DNA of 5,527 bases from an uncultured Veillonella sp. (GTDB lineage Bacteria; Bacillota; Negativicutes; Veillonellales; Veillonellaceae), in the NCBI RefSeq assembly GCF_934190855.1, contig NZ_CAKPTN010000105.1, positions 1-5,527 of the forward strand, written 5' to 3'. Shown piece after piece: positions 4,520 through 5,527 of this stretch. The translations under genes were made by a program, and so were the position numbers. Each line of letters opens with the position of its first letter. Positions within the stretch are counted from its first letter, which is position 1. The notes beneath the pieces were generated by a model. That model was not told the origin of the DNA and ran no database searches. It worked only from the letters and a program-made list of their open reading frames with translations.

Positions 4520-5527
4520 TTGGCAAAAGATAAAGACACTATGCGCTGCAGTTTTTGTGGACGCACAAGCGAAGAAGTCCGCAAATTAGTGGCGGGTCCT
4601 AACGTATATATTTGTGATGAATGCGTTGAAGTATGTGAACGTATCATCGCTGATGAGTTAGGTGCTGTTGAAACGGACGACTTCAACTTAAAAGAATTGC
4701 CAACGCCGAGAGATATTAAAGCTCATCTTGACGAATATGTTATTGGTCAAGATGATGCTAAAATCTCTTTAGCCGTGGCTGTATATAATCACTACAAACG
4801 CTTACAAACAGATAATGTAGTAGATGATGTAGAATTACAAAAGGCTAATGTATTGTTCATTGGTCCTACTGGTAGTGGTAAAACACTATTGGCTCAAACC
4901 TTAGCGAAAATGCTAGAAGTGCCATTTGCTATTGCAGATGCTACAAGCTTAACTGAAGCTGGTTATGTTGGGGAAGATGTGGAAAATATCTTGCTCAAAA
5001 TTATCCAAGCTGCAGATTATGATATAGCTCGGGCTGAGCGCGGCATTATCTATATCGATGAAATCGATAAGATTGCTCGTAAGTCTGAGAATCCTTCCAT
5101 TACACGTGACGTGTCTGGTGAAGGTGTACAACAAGCATTGCTTAAAATCTTAGAAGGTACCGTTGCTTCTGTTCCACCTCAAGGTGGTAGAAAGCATCCA
5201 AATCAAGAAATGCTTCAAATCGATACGACAAATATTCTCTTTATTTGTGGTGGCGCATTTGATGGTATGGACAGAGTTATTACTAAACGTACCGCTAAGA
5301 AAACCCTTGGTTTTGGTGCAGACGTACAACGTAAAGAAGAACGTAATGTATCTGCTATCTTAAAAGATGTTGTACCTGAAGATTTATTGAAATTTGGTTT
5401 GATTCCTGAGTTCATTGGTCGTTTACCTGTGATGGTAACATTAGACCAATTGGACAGAGATGCATTAATCCAAATTTTAACAAAGCCTAAAAATGCATTA
5501 ACAAAACAATATGAAAAAATTCTATCC
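4520..5527 (+). CDS. clpX: ClpX, ATP-dependent unfoldase of the ClpXP protease (3' end outside window)
   Basis: 336 codons are present and the frame is open to the window edge; the family is usually 410-425 residues, so about the last fifth is missing. ClpX is a hexameric AAA+ unfoldase that threads substrates into ClpP. The N-terminal zinc domain has C10, C13, C32 and C35 (CSFC...CDEC). The AAA+ module shows Walker A GPTGSGKT (115-122), pore loop GYVGED (148-153), Walker B IIYIDEID (176-183), the RKH substrate-entry loop (224-226), an LGF tripeptide (263-265) corresponding to the IGF loop that docks on ClpP, and the arginine-finger region PEFIGRLP (296-303). The sensor-2 region lies beyond the edge. 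Translation starts at TTG, supported by GGAGG 6 nt upstream. It is the third gene of the probable tig-clpP-clpX operon, 12 bp after clpP. Confidence 0.98.
   Translation, partial: MAKDKDTMRCSFCGRTSEEVRKLVAGPNVYICDECVEVCERIIADELGAVETDDFNLKELPTPRDIKAHLDEYVIGQDDAKISLAVAVYNHYKRLQTDNVVDDVELQKANVLFIGPTGSGKTLLAQTLAKMLEVPFAIADATSLTEAGYVGEDVENILLKIIQAADYDIARAERGIIYIDEIDKIARKSENPSITRDVSGEGVQQALLKILEGTVASVPPQGGRKHPNQEMLQIDTTNILFICGGAFDGMDRVITKRTAKKTLGFGADVQRKEERNVSAILKDVVPEDLLKFGLIPEFIGRLPVMVTLDQLDRDALIQILTKPKNALTKQYEKILS

Noticed and set aside
5163..5363. 66-residue + strand open frame inside clpX, and - strand frames at 4441-4686, 4949-5134 and 5215-5415
   Set aside because: All lie over the clearly coding clpX (the first also over the clpP end) in wrong frames, with no domain features.
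1..5527. A previously undescribed multi-gene system
   Set aside because: Every intact gene except the CBS protein is a well-known housekeeping family in a familiar order. There are no repeats of CRISPR type, no transposase, no toxin-antitoxin pair and no tRNA-like or rRNA-like segment.

Overview
The window looks like a chromosomal housekeeping region of a low-GC, Gram-positive-lineage bacterium. Shine-Dalgarno sites are strong (GAGGAGG, GGAGG), one gene uses a TTG start, and the ClpP is 197 residues with the Bacillus-type triad S97/H122/D171. The gene content and codon use fit the Negativicutes, and Veillonella is my best guess. That is inference from memory, not a database match. All genes are on the + strand.

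Layout: (1) 1-288 is the 3' end of a RuBisCO-like protein gene interrupted by an in-frame TAG at 166-168. (2) 289-469 is an AT-rich gap with an inverted repeat and a plausible promoter. (3) 470-1759 is a two-gene unit: a WalJ/YycJ metallo-beta-lactamase-fold nuclease, then rlmH, which starts 3 bp after it. (4) 1760-1953 is an intergenic region with alternative hairpins at the rlmH end, a promoter, and a perfect 12-bp-arm palindrome over that promoter's -10 box. (5) 1954-2409 encodes a stand-alone two-CBS-domain protein, closed by a strong intrinsic terminator at 2434-2462. (6) From about 2481 a new unit begins with tig (trigger factor), clpP and clpX, spaced 36 and 12 bp. clpX runs off the right edge after 336 codons.

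The tig-clpP-clpX cluster joins co-translational folding to regulated proteolysis: ClpX unfolds substrates and feeds them to ClpP, while trigger factor binds nascent chains at the ribosome. walJ-rlmH is a common firmicute neighbourhood, pairing a DNA-repair-associated nuclease with a ribosomal RNA methyltransferase. The CBS gene has its own promoter and terminator and so appears to be an independently controlled energy- or nucleotide-sensing protein.

I found no mobile element, CRISPR array, tRNA or rRNA, and no evidence of a novel multi-gene system. The points most worth a second look are the interrupted RuBisCO-like gene, the operator-like palindrome before the CBS gene (which also affects its start-codon call), and possible RNA structures at the rlmH 3' end and the clpP start.
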